Notes under the pieces: model-generated | The model's input: only the letters and a program-made list of their open reading frames with translations | Told to the model about the DNA's origin: nothing | The model's database searches: none | Shown: positions 52,785-61,997 of the stretch, in pieces | How positions within the stretch are numbered: position 1 is the stretch's first letter | Layout of the letters: every line of letters begins with the position of its first letter | Translations under genes and position numbers: made by a program | Origin: Pseudohongiella sp. | GTDB taxonomy: Bacteria > Pseudomonadota > Gammaproteobacteria > Pseudomonadales > Pseudohongiellaceae | Reading direction: 5' to 3' | Length of the DNA: 64,000 bases | Assembly (NCBI RefSeq): GCF_011050365.1 | Contig: NZ_DRFV01000002.1 | Span: forward strand, 310,001 to 374,000

Positions 52785-54251
52785 TTATTGCGTCCCGGAC
52801 TCGCTACTTTCAATCTCGTAGGGAAAGCGATAAACCAGATCCTCAACACGCGAAGCGTTGCCGTCGCGGATAATTGGTCGCATCCGGCTGTCCCGTAGCG
52901 CACCAATCAGACGGCGGTGCATGCCAACATCGTCTTCCGGCCAGGACTCCAGGATATCCACGTTGACGGCACGACCGTACTGATTGATATCAAATTCCAT
53001 CACCACGTACGGTACGGTTGAGGTTTCCTCGCTGTCCGCCGCTTTCGCTGTTTCTGGCGCACCGGCACCGGTCGTCACCGGAGAGCCGGATATGCTGCCC
53101 GCGGTCGCCTGCATATCACGGGTGGGAACCGGGTCACCGGTGGGCTGCCGCGTGGTTTCGAACCTCGGCAACATGACAATGCGGTCAAACACCAGCTCCT
53201 GCAGAGCATCGGTCTCGTCCTGCATGGTCAGCCAGGCACTCTCGTAGACATCAGCCGATGCATTGCGGCGCTCGAACAGCAGAAACCAGTCGGCCAGATC
53301 CAGTATGGCATTGGTGTGCGCCACCAGCAGCCGGTCACGCTGCTCGCCCATCACGCCGGCGGCTTCCACGGCCGCCAGGCGTGCTGCCCGCATTTCCACA
53401 ATCTGCTCCAGCGCATACTCCCCCTGCAGAAACGGGTTGTTGTAGCGCCGATAGCGTCGGTCGGTGACGTGATCGACCCAGTTGTCATCGACCAGTCTGA
53501 TATTGGTGTATTGCGCCTCTTGCCGGTCCTGGGCACCCGTTCTTGCCATCATCCAGGCCAGATAGGCCAAGCGCTCAAGCATGATCTCGCGTGACTGTTC
53601 AGCCAGGGCCGGGTCGCGATCCACGATGGATAACGCGACACTGGTCAGATGGTAAGCATCGATCAGGCGAGTGGCAGGGAACTCACCCAGGCGCCGCCTG
53701 AAGGCTTCAATGTTCCACTGTGCGTAAGCTTCCAGCGCCGGAATCAACGCCGGGTCGTCGTCCGCCATCGCCCGGCTGTGAACGTAAAACAGATATTGCT
53801 GCAGACCATCAGCCTCGGGCCATTGCCCCAGCGCCAGGTGGCTGTCTATTTGCATCTCCAGCGCATTGACCTGTTGCAGGCTGAACAAACCATGATTGAC
53901 GCGACTGACATGGACAGCGCGCTCCAGCAACGCAATGGCTTCCACATGGTCGCCGGCTTCCTGCGCATGCCTGGCCAGACTCAGCGTCGATTCAGCGATA
54001 TCGGGATGCCAGGTATTGCCGCTGCCTTCAAGTGCCTCGATCGATTCACGCAGCCCGGGCACCGCCTGCGCGGGCGAAGGACGTAAGGTCTGCAGCGGCG
54101 TCAAGTTGGTCATCCAGCCCTGATCGGGCCTGTTGTCGTCGGCCGCCGAACTGGTCGACATCCAGAACAATGACATTGCCAGTGCCACCGTTGGCAATGG
54201 GTTCGTGGTCAGCAAAGCCGACGGTTGTGCGCAGATGGTTCGGAAACACAT
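52785..54251 (-). CDS. Secreted TPR protein with TonB-C-like terminal domain
   Basis: The 488-residue product starts with a signal peptide (PTVALAMSLFWMSTSSAA, cleavage near residue 37). Helical TPR-like repeats follow (about 60-330; HPDIAESTLSLARHAQEAGDHVEAIALLERAV is a clear one), then a Pro/Thr/Ser/Ala linker. The C-terminal domain (about 400-480) reads VVMEFDINQYGRAVNVDILES...IIRDGNASRVEDLVYRFPYEIE, resembling TonB/TolA C-terminal domains. GGAG 8 nt before the ATG. First gene of the minus-strand envelope cluster, downstream of a plausible promoter (54314-54341). Combined with ExbB-like parts it suggests energy coupling to the outer membrane. Confidence 0.75.
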   Translation of the reverse strand: MCFRTICAQPSALLTTNPLPTVALAMSLFWMSTSSAADDNRPDQGWMTNLTPLQTLRPSPAQAVPGLRESIEALEGSGNTWHPDIAESTLSLARHAQEAGDHVEAIALLERAVHVSRVNHGLFSLQQVNALEMQIDSHLALGQWPEADGLQQYLFYVHSRAMADDDPALIPALEAYAQWNIEAFRRRLGEFPATRLIDAYHLTSVALSIVDRDPALAEQSREIMLERLAYLAWMMARTGAQDRQEAQYTNIRLVDDNWVDHVTDRRYRRYNNPFLQGEYALEQIVEMRAARLAAVEAAGVMGEQRDRLLVAHTNAILDLADWFLLFERRNASADVYESAWLTMQDETDALQELVFDRIVMLPRFETTRQPTGDPVPTRDMQATAGSISGSPVTTGAGAPETAKAADSEETSTVPYVVMEFDINQYGRAVNVDILESWPEDDVGMHRRLIGALRDSRMRPIIRDGNASRVEDLVYRFPYEIESSESGTQ

Positions 54252-54313
54252 GGCGGAATCTCCGGTACTGTCTTATGCTGTATTTAGTGTCAGAGTTGTC
54301 TTTACGTTACACC

Positions 54314-54341
54314 AGAATACCCGACAACAGAACAGATACAA
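54314..54341 (-). promoter_or_regulatory. Sigma70-like promoter candidate for the envelope cluster
   Basis: Read on the minus strand: TTGTAT (54336-54341), 16 nt, TATTCT (54314-54319), about 62 nt before the ATG of the first cluster gene (54251). It lies in the 168-nt gap to the divergent mutM gene. Confidence 0.4.
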
Positions 54342-54419
54342 TAGACTGGTTCACAAAACCGGTTGCTAAATTTTTGTCACAAACCGCTGATTTCAGCCAC
54401 AAAATCGATAGATGACCTG

Positions 54420-55235
54420 ATGCCAGAACTGCCCGAAGTTGAAACCAGCCGCCGCGGAATCGACCCTCATATTAGCGGCCGCACCATCGCCCGCAGCGTT
54501 GTCAGGCAAAGCCAGCTACGCTGGCCGGTATCGCCACAGATCACCACTCTGATGCCCGGCCAGACCGTGCTGTCAACCCGGCGACGCGGTAAGTACATAC
54601 TGATAGAGACAACAAACGGGCACATTATTATTCATCTGGGCATGTCCGGCAGTGTTCGCATCCTGCCAACCGGGGTACCGGCGGCCAAACATGACCACAT
54701 TGATATCGAGTTCAGCCATGATGTCATGCTGCGTTACACAGATCCGCGACGCTTCGGCTGCATATTGTGGAGCGGAGACACAATAGACGAACACCCACTG
54801 CTGGCCAGCCTGGGCCCGGAACCACTGGCCGATACCTTCGACGCCCCGTATCTGTATCAGCGCAGCCGCGGCCGCAAAACGCCCATCAAGAGCTTTATCA
54901 TGGACAGTCACGTGGTCGTGGGCGTGGGGAATATCTATGCCAACGAAGCGCTGTTTATGGCCGGCATCCGACCGCTGGCAGATGCCGGGTCAGTGTCACG
55001 TGTTCGCATGGCGCGGCTGGTGATGTGTATCAAACAGGTCATCGACCACGCCATCACCGTGGGCGGAACAACACTACGGGATTTTGTCGGCGGCGATGGC
55101 AAACCGGGGTATTTCAAACAATCGCTGCAGGTCTACGGGCGAGGCGGCGAGGCCTGCAAACAGTGCGGGGGAACGTTACAGGAAGTGCGCCTGAGCGCTC
55201 GCAGCACGGTATTCTGCAAGCGCTGCCAACGTTGA
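54420..55235 (+). CDS. mutM: Formamidopyrimidine-DNA glycosylase
   Basis: The 271-residue Fpg/MutM removes 8-oxoguanine and related oxidised purines and cleaves the strand by beta,delta-elimination. Catalytic residues are visible: N-terminal P2-E3 (MPELPEVETSRRG), the Lys in STRRRGKYILIE (about residue 58), HLGMSGSVRI, and the intercalating region SFIMDSHVVVGVGNIYANEALF. It ends in the zinc finger CKQCGG...VFCKRCQR. ATG at 54420 gives the exact MPELPE start; upstream in-frame codons are not used. Convergent with coaD. Confidence 0.97.
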   Translation: MPELPEVETSRRGIDPHISGRTIARSVVRQSQLRWPVSPQITTLMPGQTVLSTRRRGKYILIETTNGHIIIHLGMSGSVRILPTGVPAAKHDHIDIEFSHDVMLRYTDPRRFGCILWSGDTIDEHPLLASLGPEPLADTFDAPYLYQRSRGRKTPIKSFIMDSHVVVGVGNIYANEALFMAGIRPLADAGSVSRVRMARLVMCIKQVIDHAITVGGTTLRDFVGGDGKPGYFKQSLQVYGRGGEACKQCGGTLQEVRLSARSTVFCKRCQR

Positions 55236-55257
55236 CCCGGGATGCGGGCCGGATTGC

Positions 55258-55755
55258 TTACTGCTGGCCTGCTTTCTGTTCCGCCAGATGCTCACGCATG
55301 GCTTCGGCCACCAGCGGGTGCACAAAACGGCTGATATCACCGCCGTAGGACGCAATTTCCCGCACCAGCGTTGAAGAGATATAAGACAGATGCTCATCCG
55401 GGGCCATGAAAATGGTTTCTATGCCCGGATCCAGCGCACGGTTCATGCCGACCAGCTGGAACTCGTATTCAAAGTCAGCCACCGTCCGCAGTCCGCGTAA
55501 AATGACACTGGCACCGCGCTGGCGGACAAATTCAATCAGCAGGGTTTCAAACGCAACCACTTCAACATTGTCGACATGAGCCAATACCTTTCTGGCCAAT
55601 GCAACACGTTTGTCAGTCGACAGCGAGGTGGTTTTTTGTTTGTTGACGCCGATGGCCACAATGACATTGTCAAACAGACGCGATGCGCGTTCCACCAGAT
55701 CGATGTGGCCATTAGTGATGGGGTTGAATGTCCCCGGATAAACCGCTGTTTTCAT
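55258..55755 (-). CDS. coaD: Pantetheine-phosphate adenylyltransferase
   Basis: The 165-residue CoaD (PPAT) makes dephospho-CoA from 4'-phosphopantetheine and ATP. Motifs: AVYPGTFNPITNGHIDLVERA (T/HxGH-type, His17), VAIGVNKQKTTSLSTDKRVALAR, RGLRTVADFEYEFQLVGMNRAL and FMAPDEHLSYISSTLVREIASYGGD (the ISST adenylyltransferase signature). Length is normal. Next to mutM, as in many gammaproteobacteria; yheT and rsmD lie upstream on the same strand. Confidence 0.97.
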   Translation of the reverse strand: MKTAVYPGTFNPITNGHIDLVERASRLFDNVIVAIGVNKQKTTSLSTDKRVALARKVLAHVDNVEVVAFETLLIEFVRQRGASVILRGLRTVADFEYEFQLVGMNRALDPGIETIFMAPDEHLSYISSTLVREIASYGGDISRFVHPLVAEAMREHLAEQKAGQQ

Positions 55756-55814
55756 GGTGTGCAGGGTCCTGTCGCGTCAAATGCCGCCTACAGTACACGA
55801 GGAACCAGGCCATG

Positions 55815-56822
55815 TCAGCTCAATTGTGCCTGCTCAATAAAGCGCAGTATGCGATGCTCAAGCCAGGCATTGTGGCCTTTCATGGCGAACCCGACATGGC
55901 CGCCGGATGGCAGAATTTCCCAGCTTACGTGTGCCGGCGTCTGATCCCGTGTGGGCAGTGCATGCAGCGGTATGATGGGGTCGTTGTGACTGTGCACCAC
56001 CAGCGTTGGCACGGGTGTATCGGCAATAAACCGACGGCTGCTGCAGCGCTGGTAGTAGTCCTCGGCACCGGCAAAACCGTGCAAAGGCGCAGTTACCGCA
56101 TCATCAAAGTCCCACAGCGTCTGCAGGCCATCGAGTGCACCAAGCCGGTTGATGGCCTGCACCTGGTCATCTCGCCCCTGCCGCACAAACGCGTCCCGCT
56201 TGCACTGCAGATCGGTGCGCAGACGGCGCAAAAAATAACGTCCATACCAATAGGCCATACCCGTTTTCATCTGCGCACAGCACAGGTCCAGTGAAAACGG
56301 GTTGGAGACACTGACAGCAGCACAGAGCTGATTTTTAAAGCGGGTTTCGCTAAGCCATTTGACCAGGACATTGGCACCCAGTGAATAACCGATCACCACC
56401 AGCGGTCGCTGCTGGCGCGCCATCAGTGCTGCCATGACTTCTTCCACATCACCGGAGCAGCCCGAGTGGTAAGCGATGGCGAGGCGGTTGTGGTCGCCGC
56501 TGCAGCCACGCAGATTCATCGCCACGCTGTCGTAGCCGGCGCCATGCAGAGTGTGTTGCATGGCCAGAATGTAGGGCGAGGCGGAGCAACCTGCCAGGCC
56601 ATGCAACAGAAAAACCAGTGGTCTATCCGCGCCAGCGACGTCAGAGCCACCCGCATGAAGATGGTCCACATCAATGAAATCACCATCGGCCAGCTCAATG
56701 CGCTGACGCTGGCGAATCAGTGACGGCGCCGCTGCCAGCTTGCGCCAGATAGTTTGCAGATGCCCGCCGGGCAACCACCAGGGCGCGACCGGACTCACCG
56801 CAGCCGTCGACAGCTCAGTCAT
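55815..56822 (-). CDS. yheT: YheT-like alpha/beta hydrolase
   Basis: The 335-residue protein matches the YheT/embryogenesis-associated hydrolase family. It opens with PWWLPGGHLQTIWRKL, then RPLVFLLHGLAGCSASPYILAMQ, NLRGCSGDHNRLAIAYHSG and nucleophile elbow VVIGYSLGANVLVKWLSE (Ser). Acid and His are in LVVHSHNDPIIPLHALP and LPSGGHVGF. It is presumed to be a carboxylesterase of unknown substrate. ATG overlaps the rsmD stop (ATGA), so it is co-translated with rsmD. Confidence 0.92.
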   Translation of the reverse strand: MTELSTAAVSPVAPWWLPGGHLQTIWRKLAAAPSLIRQRQRIELADGDFIDVDHLHAGGSDVAGADRPLVFLLHGLAGCSASPYILAMQHTLHGAGYDSVAMNLRGCSGDHNRLAIAYHSGCSGDVEEVMAALMARQQRPLVVIGYSLGANVLVKWLSETRFKNQLCAAVSVSNPFSLDLCCAQMKTGMAYWYGRYFLRRLRTDLQCKRDAFVRQGRDDQVQAINRLGALDGLQTLWDFDDAVTAPLHGFAGAEDYYQRCSSRRFIADTPVPTLVVHSHNDPIIPLHALPTRDQTPAHVSWEILPSGGHVGFAMKGHNAWLEHRILRFIEQAQLS

Positions 56823-57424
56823 GCGCGCCTCTCGTACAGGCCATAATATACCGCGCCGGCACGCAGATTCTTGCGTGCCGTCCAGGTCGACGGCACCGGT
56901 AGTGCAGCCAGATCATGGCCGGACTCCAGATAAATCTGCGCTCTGGGTTTGAGAATACCGCTTGCCTCCAACTGCTGTACCGTATCCGCCAGCGAGTTGG
57001 CAGCAAACGGCGGATCCAGAAACACCAGGCCGAACCGTGTTGCCGGGTTGGCGTCTGCGCCGCGCAGCCAGTGTTCGGCCGCCGCCGTCACCACCGTTGC
57101 ATTTTGCGCCTCCAGCAGGCTCAGGTGCCCCCGGATGCTGGCACTGGCTTCACCCGAGGCGTCAACGAAAACCGCAGAGCGCGCGCCACGGGACAGGGCT
57201 TCCAGGCCACAGGCGCCGCTGCCGGCGAACAGGTCCAGGCAATCTTCGTCGAGCACCCAGCCCTGCAGCCAGTTGAACAGGGTTTCGCGCACCCTGTCAG
57301 CGGTCGGGCGCAGGCCGGCCACATCGGGAAACTGCAACTTGCGTCCGCGCCATTGCCCTCCAATAATGCGGAGTGTGTTGCGCTGAGTTGCAGCAGACTT
57401 GTTGGTGGGCGTTCTTCTGGACAC
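56819..57424 (-). CDS. rsmD: 16S rRNA (guanine(966)-N(2))-methyltransferase
   Basis: The 201-residue RsmD methylates G966 of 16S rRNA in the 30S subunit. Visible motifs: LRIIGGQWRGRKLQFPDVAGLRPTADRVRETLFNWL (N-terminal family signature), SAM-binding LDLFAGSGACGLEALSRGA and catalytic LVFLDPPFAANS (DPPF). Start is a GTG at 57424. Divergent from ftsY with a 146-nt gap and overlapping yheT at its 3' end, the usual order in this bacterial group. Confidence 0.96.
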   Translation of the reverse strand: MSRRTPTNKSAATQRNTLRIIGGQWRGRKLQFPDVAGLRPTADRVRETLFNWLQGWVLDEDCLDLFAGSGACGLEALSRGARSAVFVDASGEASASIRGHLSLLEAQNATVVTAAAEHWLRGADANPATRFGLVFLDPPFAANSLADTVQQLEASGILKPRAQIYLESGHDLAALPVPSTWTARKNLRAGAVYYGLYERRA

Positions 57425-57570
57425 GAATCAGGGTCTGGTCAGGTAAACGGAATGTGCATTGTAACCTTAAATGTTAGACTAGCGCTTCCGGCTCTGTCCT
57501 ATTCTGAGCCCCTGTTTCACGCCCGTAATCCGGGTCCGTATTCCAAGCCCGCATTTAGAGTTAGCTATTT

Positions 57571-58722
57571 ATGTTCGGTTTTATCAAAAAACGCAAAAAC
57601 ACTGCTGATACGCCACCGGCCAACACGGACGCCGAACAGGTGCAGGACGGGGATACCCCGAGCCCGCCGGCTGAAGACGCCATTGACGCACCGGTAACGG
57701 ATACGCCGGACGTGGCTGAAGTGGCGCCCGTGGCCGATACAGCCCCGGACGAGCCGGCAGATGAGCAGAAACCCGCCACCGGTGGCTTTTTCAGCCGCCT
57801 GAAACAGGGCCTGAGTCGCACCCGCAGCAATCTGGCCGATGGCCTCGGCTCACTGCTGGGCGGCCGCAAAACCATTGATGCGGAATTGCTCGACGACATT
57901 GAAATGCAACTGCTGACCGCTGACGTCGGTATCGAGGCCACCGACCAGGTTATTTCCGCACTCACCGCGAAGGTTAAACGCAAGCAGCTCAATGACGGTG
58001 ACGCACTGATGGCGCAATTGCAGAGCGAACTGCGCGAATTGCTGGCGCCCTGCACCGCACCGCTGGAAATACCCCGTGAAACCAAACCTTATGTCATTCT
58101 GGTGGTTGGCGTTAACGGCGTTGGCAAGACCACGACCATCGGCAAACTGGCACGGCGTTTTCAGCAGGAAAAACGCAAGGTCATGCTGGCTGCCGGCGAC
58201 ACCTTCCGTGCTGCCGCCGTGGAGCAGCTGCAAACCTGGGGTGAACGCAACCAGGTACCGGTGATCGCCCAGGCATCGGGTTCGGACAGCGCCTCCGTTA
58301 TTTTTGATGCCTATCAGGCTGCCAAAGCGCGCGGCATTGACGTGCTCATTGCCGACACCGCCGGGCGCCTGCACAACAAGGCCAATCTGATGCAGGAGCT
58401 GGAAAAAATTGTACGGGTGCTGAAAAAGCAGGATGACCAGTTACCGCATGAAGTCATGCTGGTGCTGGATGCCACGACCGGGCAGAACGCGCTGAGCCAG
58501 GCCAGGAGTTTCAATGACTCGGTTAAACTGACCGGCTTGTGCCTGACCAAACTCGACGGCACTGCCAAGGGCGGCATGGTGTTTGCCATTGCCAATGCCA
58601 TGAAGTTGCCGATCCGTTTTATCGGCATTGGCGAGCAGGCCGAAGACCTGCGCCCCTTCGATGCCGACCAGTTTGTCGCCGCTTTGTTTTCGACTGACAC
58701 GAGTAACCATGATTCGCTTTGA
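57571..58722 (+). CDS. ftsY: Signal recognition particle receptor FtsY
   Basis: The 383-residue SRP GTPase receptor has an acidic N-terminal A domain (about 10-70) for membrane association, an NG-domain helix bundle (about 73-165) and the GTPase domain. G1 is [16 protein letters not shown] (about 179-194), followed by the insertion-box [41 protein letters not shown] and the closing [18 protein letters not shown]. It docks SRP-ribosome complexes at the inner membrane. Overlaps ftsE by 14 nt, giving the classic ftsYEX operon. Confidence 0.98.
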   Translation: MFGFIKKRKNTADTPPANTDAEQVQDGDTPSPPAEDAIDAPVTDTPDVAEVAPVADTAPDEPADEQKPATGGFFSRLKQGLSRTRSNLADGLGSLLGGRKTIDAELLDDIEMQLLTADVGIEATDQVISALTAKVKRKQLNDGDALMAQLQSELRELLAPCTAPLEIPRETKPYVILVVGVNGVGKTTTIGKLARRFQQEKRKVMLAAGDTFRAAAVEQLQTWGERNQVPVIAQASGSDSASVIFDAYQAAKARGIDVLIADTAGRLHNKANLMQELEKIVRVLKKQDDQLPHEVMLVLDATTGQNALSQARSFNDSVKLTGLCLTKLDGTAKGGMVFAIANAMKLPIRFIGIGEQAEDLRPFDADQFVAALFSTDTSNHDSL

Positions 58723-59398
58723 CGATGTCAGCAAGCGTTACCCCGGCGGGCACGAAGCGCTCAGGCAGGTGTCGTTCGAGCTCGAGAAAGGCGAAATGGC
58801 ATTTCTCACCGGCCGCTCCGGGGCTGGCAAGAGCACCCTGCTGAAGCTGGTCATGCTCACCGAAAAGCTCAACCAGGGACAGATTCTGGTCAGCGGTCGC
58901 AACATCAACCGCCTGCCGTCGCGCCAGATCCCTTATTACCGTCGCCGCATCGGCGTGGTCTTTCAGGATCACCAGTTATTGTTTGATCGCAGCGTGTTCG
59001 ACAACATCATGCTGCCATTGCAGATAGAAGGTTATGATAAGCACGAGGCGGCGCGGCGGGTGCGCGCGGCGCTCGACAAGGTGGGCTTGCTGAACAAGGA
59101 AAAACTCAACCCGGTTACCCTGTCCGGCGGCGAACAACAGCGGGTCGGCATTGCCCGCGCCGTCGTCAACCGTCCGCAGATCCTGCTGGCAGACGAACCT
59201 ACCGGTAACCTGGATCCGGAGCTGGCAGCCGAGATCATGGTGTTGTTTGAACAATTCAATCAGGTGGGTGTCTGCATGTTGATTGCCAGTCACGACCTGT
59301 CGCTGATCACCCGCCTGAAACACCGCATGCTGACACTTGATCAGGGGCGGCTGATCAAGGACGAACACCAGCCCAGCCGGTCAGGTAGCCAGCCATGA
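58709..59398 (+). CDS. ftsE: Cell division ATP-binding protein FtsE
   Basis: The 229-residue ABC ATPase pairs with FtsX to control periplasmic peptidoglycan hydrolases at the septum. It shows Walker [14 protein letters not shown]-loop [17 protein letters not shown], signature [19 protein letters not shown], Walker [13 protein letters not shown] and switch His in IASHD. Start ATG 58709, within the end of ftsY, begins [14 protein letters not shown]. Overlaps ftsX by 4 nt. Confidence 0.98.
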   Translation: MIRFDDVSKRYPGGHEALRQVSFELEKGEMAFLTGRSGAGKSTLLKLVMLTEKLNQGQILVSGRNINRLPSRQIPYYRRRIGVVFQDHQLLFDRSVFDNIMLPLQIEGYDKHEAARRVRAALDKVGLLNKEKLNPVTLSGGEQQRVGIARAVVNRPQILLADEPTGNLDPELAAEIMVLFEQFNQVGVCMLIASHDLSLITRLKHRMLTLDQGRLIKDEHQPSRSGSQP

Positions 59399-60366
59399 CC
59401 GCCACGGCAAAAAACAGAAAACCCGGAAGCAGCAATACCAGAACGCGGCTGTCTGCGCGCCAGCGTCTGATGGCCGGGCTGATGTTGCACCGGGAATGCG
59501 CGGTGGATGCCCTGCGCCGCCTTTGGCAGCAACCGGCCAGTTCGGCGATGACGCTGGCAGTCATTGCCATTGCGCTCCTGTTACCGGCTTTGTTGTATGT
59601 CACCGGCAAAAACCTCAATCAGTTTGATGACAACCTGACGCAGGCGAACCTGGTAACCGTTTACTTGCAGGCGGACGCCACTGACAGCGACGTGGAAACC
59701 CTGCAACAACGCCTGGCAACACATGAGCAGGTCAGTACCACCCGTTATGTCTCCCCGGAGCAGGCTGCCGCTGATTTCGCCGAATGGTCAGGGCTGGGCG
59801 ATGTCGTGGATTCGCTGGCACAGAATCCGTTGCCGGCAAGTATTGTGATTCAGCTCAGCGACACCCGTTACGAGACCGCCGTGCAAGCGCAGGACATGCT
59901 CGCCAGTCAGCCCGGTGTCGACCTGGTGCAGATGGATCAATTGTGGCTGCAGCGGCTGGACAGTTTTCTGAGCCTGACCCAGCGTGCGGTAATTGCGCTG
60001 ATTGTAGTGTTGTCGCTGGCGGTGCTGTTTATCACCGGCAACAGTATCCGCACCAGTATTGCCAGTCGTGAGGCGGAAATTCGGGTAATGAACCTGATCG
60101 GCGCCACCAATGGCTTTATTGCGCGGCCATTTCTGTACAGCGGGCTCTGGTATGGATTGCTCGGTGGCGCGCTGGCCTGGCTGTTGCTGGCGCTGTTGAT
60201 GATGATACTGCGCGGTCCGGCAACAGAACTGCTGGCATACTACGGCAGTCAGTATCAGCTGCAGGGACTGGGCGCCCGTGCCGGCGCCGTGCTGCTCGTT
60301 GGTAGCGCTGCGCTGGGCTGGCTGGGCGCACGCCTGTCAGTGTCACGTCACTTCACCAGATTCTGA
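59395..60366 (+). CDS. ftsX: Cell division protein FtsX
   Basis: The 323-residue inner-membrane partner of FtsE has a cytoplasmic N-terminus (about 60 residues), TM1 (SAMTLAVIAIALLLPALLYVT), a large periplasmic loop (about 75-190) with LQADATDSDVETLQQRL and TRYVSPEQAAADFAEWSGLGDVVDSLAQNPLPAS, then three helices of the FtsX domain (LTQRAVIALIVVLSLAVLFITGNSIRTSI, REAEIRVMNLIGATNGFIARPFLYSGLWYGLLGG, VLLVGSAALGWLGARLS). ATG overlaps ftsE stop by 4 nt. Confidence 0.98.
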   Translation: MTATAKNRKPGSSNTRTRLSARQRLMAGLMLHRECAVDALRRLWQQPASSAMTLAVIAIALLLPALLYVTGKNLNQFDDNLTQANLVTVYLQADATDSDVETLQQRLATHEQVSTTRYVSPEQAAADFAEWSGLGDVVDSLAQNPLPASIVIQLSDTRYETAVQAQDMLASQPGVDLVQMDQLWLQRLDSFLSLTQRAVIALIVVLSLAVLFITGNSIRTSIASREAEIRVMNLIGATNGFIARPFLYSGLWYGLLGGALAWLLLALLMMILRGPATELLAYYGSQYQLQGLGARAGAVLLVGSAALGWLGARLSVSRHFTRF

Positions 60367-60431
60367 CTCTCGCCTCCGGCGCGGAGAAAAGGCAGGGAAG
60401 CAAAAAAATGCCTTTTTAAGCGTCGTTGCCC

Positions 60432-60462
60432 TTGAAATCAGTATTACGCAACATCAGATAAT
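60432..60462 (+). promoter_or_regulatory. Weak promoter candidate upstream of rpoH
   Basis: TTGAAA (60432-60437), 19 nt, GATAAT (60457-60462) in the 244-nt gap between ftsX and rpoH, about 150 nt before the rpoH ATG. The rest of the gap shows no clear terminator for ftsYEX or sigma-24/54 promoter that I can support. The long rpoH leader could fold, as rpoH leaders do elsewhere, but no structure was calculated. Confidence 0.3.
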
Positions 60463-60610
60463 CACTCTGGTAAGAAAAAGTGGTAGAATAGGGTCGTTCA
60501 GTGGTGTCAATCACAGTTTTTCGACATCCATATTTAAATCTGTAGCACGTTTGTAACTTCGATCTATTGCATCGCAAGTCGTACGTTAAAGCGCAATATC
60601 CGAATTTATT

Positions 60611-61486
60611 ATGAGCATAGGAAATATGACAACAGCCAAGAGTTTGCAACTAGTCGGCCCGGCCGTACCGGGTCGCGACCTATCTGCCTATGTGACGTCA
60701 GTTAACAGTATTCCTGTATTAACCGCAGAGCAGGAGCTGGAGCTGGCCAATCAGTACTATTACGAAGAGAATCTCGAGTCCGCCCGTCAACTGGTGCTCG
60801 CGCACCTGCGCTTCGTTGTGCACATGGCGCGCAGCTACTCCGGTTACGGCCTGTCACAGGCAGACCTGATTCAGGAAGGCAATGTTGGCCTGATGAAGGC
60901 CGTCAAGCGTTTCAACCCGGAAATGGGTGTACGCCTGGTGTCATTCGCCGTGCACTGGATCAAGGCAGAAATGCACGAATTCATCCTGCGCAACTGGCGC
61001 ATCGTCAAAATTGCCACCACCAAGGCCCAGCGCAAGCTGTTCTTCAACCTGCGTAGCGCAAAAAAGCGCCTGGGCTGGCTGAGCAACGACGAAGCGCAGG
61101 CCGTCGCTGCCGATCTGGGCGTTGATGCGGCTGTCGTGCGGCAGATGGAAGGCCGCATGAGCTCGTATGACACGGCCTTTGACGCCGCGTCCGAAGCCGA
61201 CGATGACGAGGCCTACAAGGCACCGGCATACTATCTGCAGGATGACAGTTCTGACATGGCACTCGATATTGAAGAAAACGAGTGGGAAGAAGAGCAGAAC
61301 AACAACCTGTATCTGGCAATGAATGAGCTGGATGAGCGCAGCCGCGATATCATCACCAGTCGCTGGTTGACCGATCAGAAGTCAACGCTGCATGACCTGG
61401 CCGCCAAGTATAACGTGTCGGCCGAGCGTATTCGCCAGCTGGAAAAGAACGCGATGAATAAAGTACGCGGCGCGATGGTGGCCTGA
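60611..61486 (+). CDS. rpoH: RNA polymerase sigma-32 factor (heat shock)
   Basis: The 291-residue sigma factor directs transcription of heat-shock genes. Region 2 is [69 protein letters not shown]. The RpoH box QRKLFFNLR is at residues 140-148. Region 4 ends with [27 protein letters not shown]. It resembles E. coli RpoH throughout. Both ATG 60611 and ATG 60626 are possible; the second aligns with the usual MT..., the first has no obvious ribosome site. A good terminator follows. Confidence 0.97.
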   Translation: MSIGNMTTAKSLQLVGPAVPGRDLSAYVTSVNSIPVLTAEQELELANQYYYEENLESARQLVLAHLRFVVHMARSYSGYGLSQADLIQEGNVGLMKAVKRFNPEMGVRLVSFAVHWIKAEMHEFILRNWRIVKIATTKAQRKLFFNLRSAKKRLGWLSNDEAQAVAADLGVDAAVVRQMEGRMSSYDTAFDAASEADDDEAYKAPAYYLQDDSSDMALDIEENEWEEEQNNNLYLAMNELDERSRDIITSRWLTDQKSTLHDLAAKYNVSAERIRQLEKNAMNKVRGAMVA

Positions 61487-61512
61487 CAGCTTATTTTTGC
61501 GTGCCCTTCAGA

Positions 61513-61545
61513 AGCCGCTGCTAATGACAGCGGCTTTTTTGTTTT
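61513..61545 (+). terminator. Rho-independent terminator of rpoH
   Basis: Perfect 8-bp stem AGCCGCTG / CAGCGGCT with a 7-nt loop (61513-61535), followed by TTTTTGTTTT, 27 nt after the rpoH stop. Confidence 0.92.
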
Positions 61546-61584
61546 AATACAACGCCTGTTTCCAGACACTGCCGGAGTGCCATC

Positions 61585-61965
61585 ATGCCTAGCCTGTTTA
61601 TCGCCCTCGCTGCCATCAATGGCTTCATTGCCGTGGGCCTGGGCGCGTTTGCTGCCCATGGCCTGAAGAGCCGTTTGCCGGAAGACCTGCTCGCCATTTT
61701 CCAGACCGGTGTTCAATACCAGATGTACCACGCGCTGGCGCTGTTCGGTGTCGGTCTGCTGGCCATGCAGTTAAGCGACTCGGCGCTGTTGCGGGCCAGC
61801 GGCTGGTTGTTTGTGGTCGGTATTGTGATCTTCTCGGGTAGCCTTTATGTGCTGAGCCTGAGCGGTATTCGCTGGCTCGGTGCTATCACCCCGATCGGCG
61901 GTGTGGCATTTCTGACCGGCTGGGCACTGCTTGCCTTTGCCATGTTGGCCGGACGCACGCTTTAG
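61585..61965 (+). CDS. DUF423 small membrane protein (YgdD-like)
   Basis: The 126-residue protein has four helices and the DUF423 signature: LAAINGFIAVGLGAFAAHGLKSRLP, then FQTGVQYQMYHALALFGVGLL and FVVGIVIFSGSLYVLSLSGIRWLGAITPIGGVAFLTGW. Highly conserved in proteobacteria, function unknown. Lies after the rpoH terminator and 32 nt before thiS, with which it may be transcribed. Confidence 0.92.
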   Translation: MPSLFIALAAINGFIAVGLGAFAAHGLKSRLPEDLLAIFQTGVQYQMYHALALFGVGLLAMQLSDSALLRASGWLFVVGIVIFSGSLYVLSLSGIRWLGAITPIGGVAFLTGWALLAFAMLAGRTL

Positions 61966-61997
61966 GTTACTGGCAGGCTGACCGCGAGGATCAAGAC

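Noticed and set aside
52282-52821. A 179-codon plus-strand frame coding a strikingly acidic Asp/Glu-rich protein
   Set aside because: It is the complement of the Ser-coding tract of the minus-strand lipoprotein gene; no ribosome site or signal, and the minus-strand frame has a clear lipoprotein signal and operon context.
39083-54251. The cluster as a Zorya-type defence system or Tol-Pal locus
   Set aside because: It has an ExbB/MotA-like protein but no OmpA-domain partner, helicase or nuclease (Zorya), and no TolA, TolB or Pal.
61966-61997. A TPP riboswitch before thiS
   Set aside because: Only 32 nt separate the DUF423 gene from thiS and no conserved thi-box sequence is visible.
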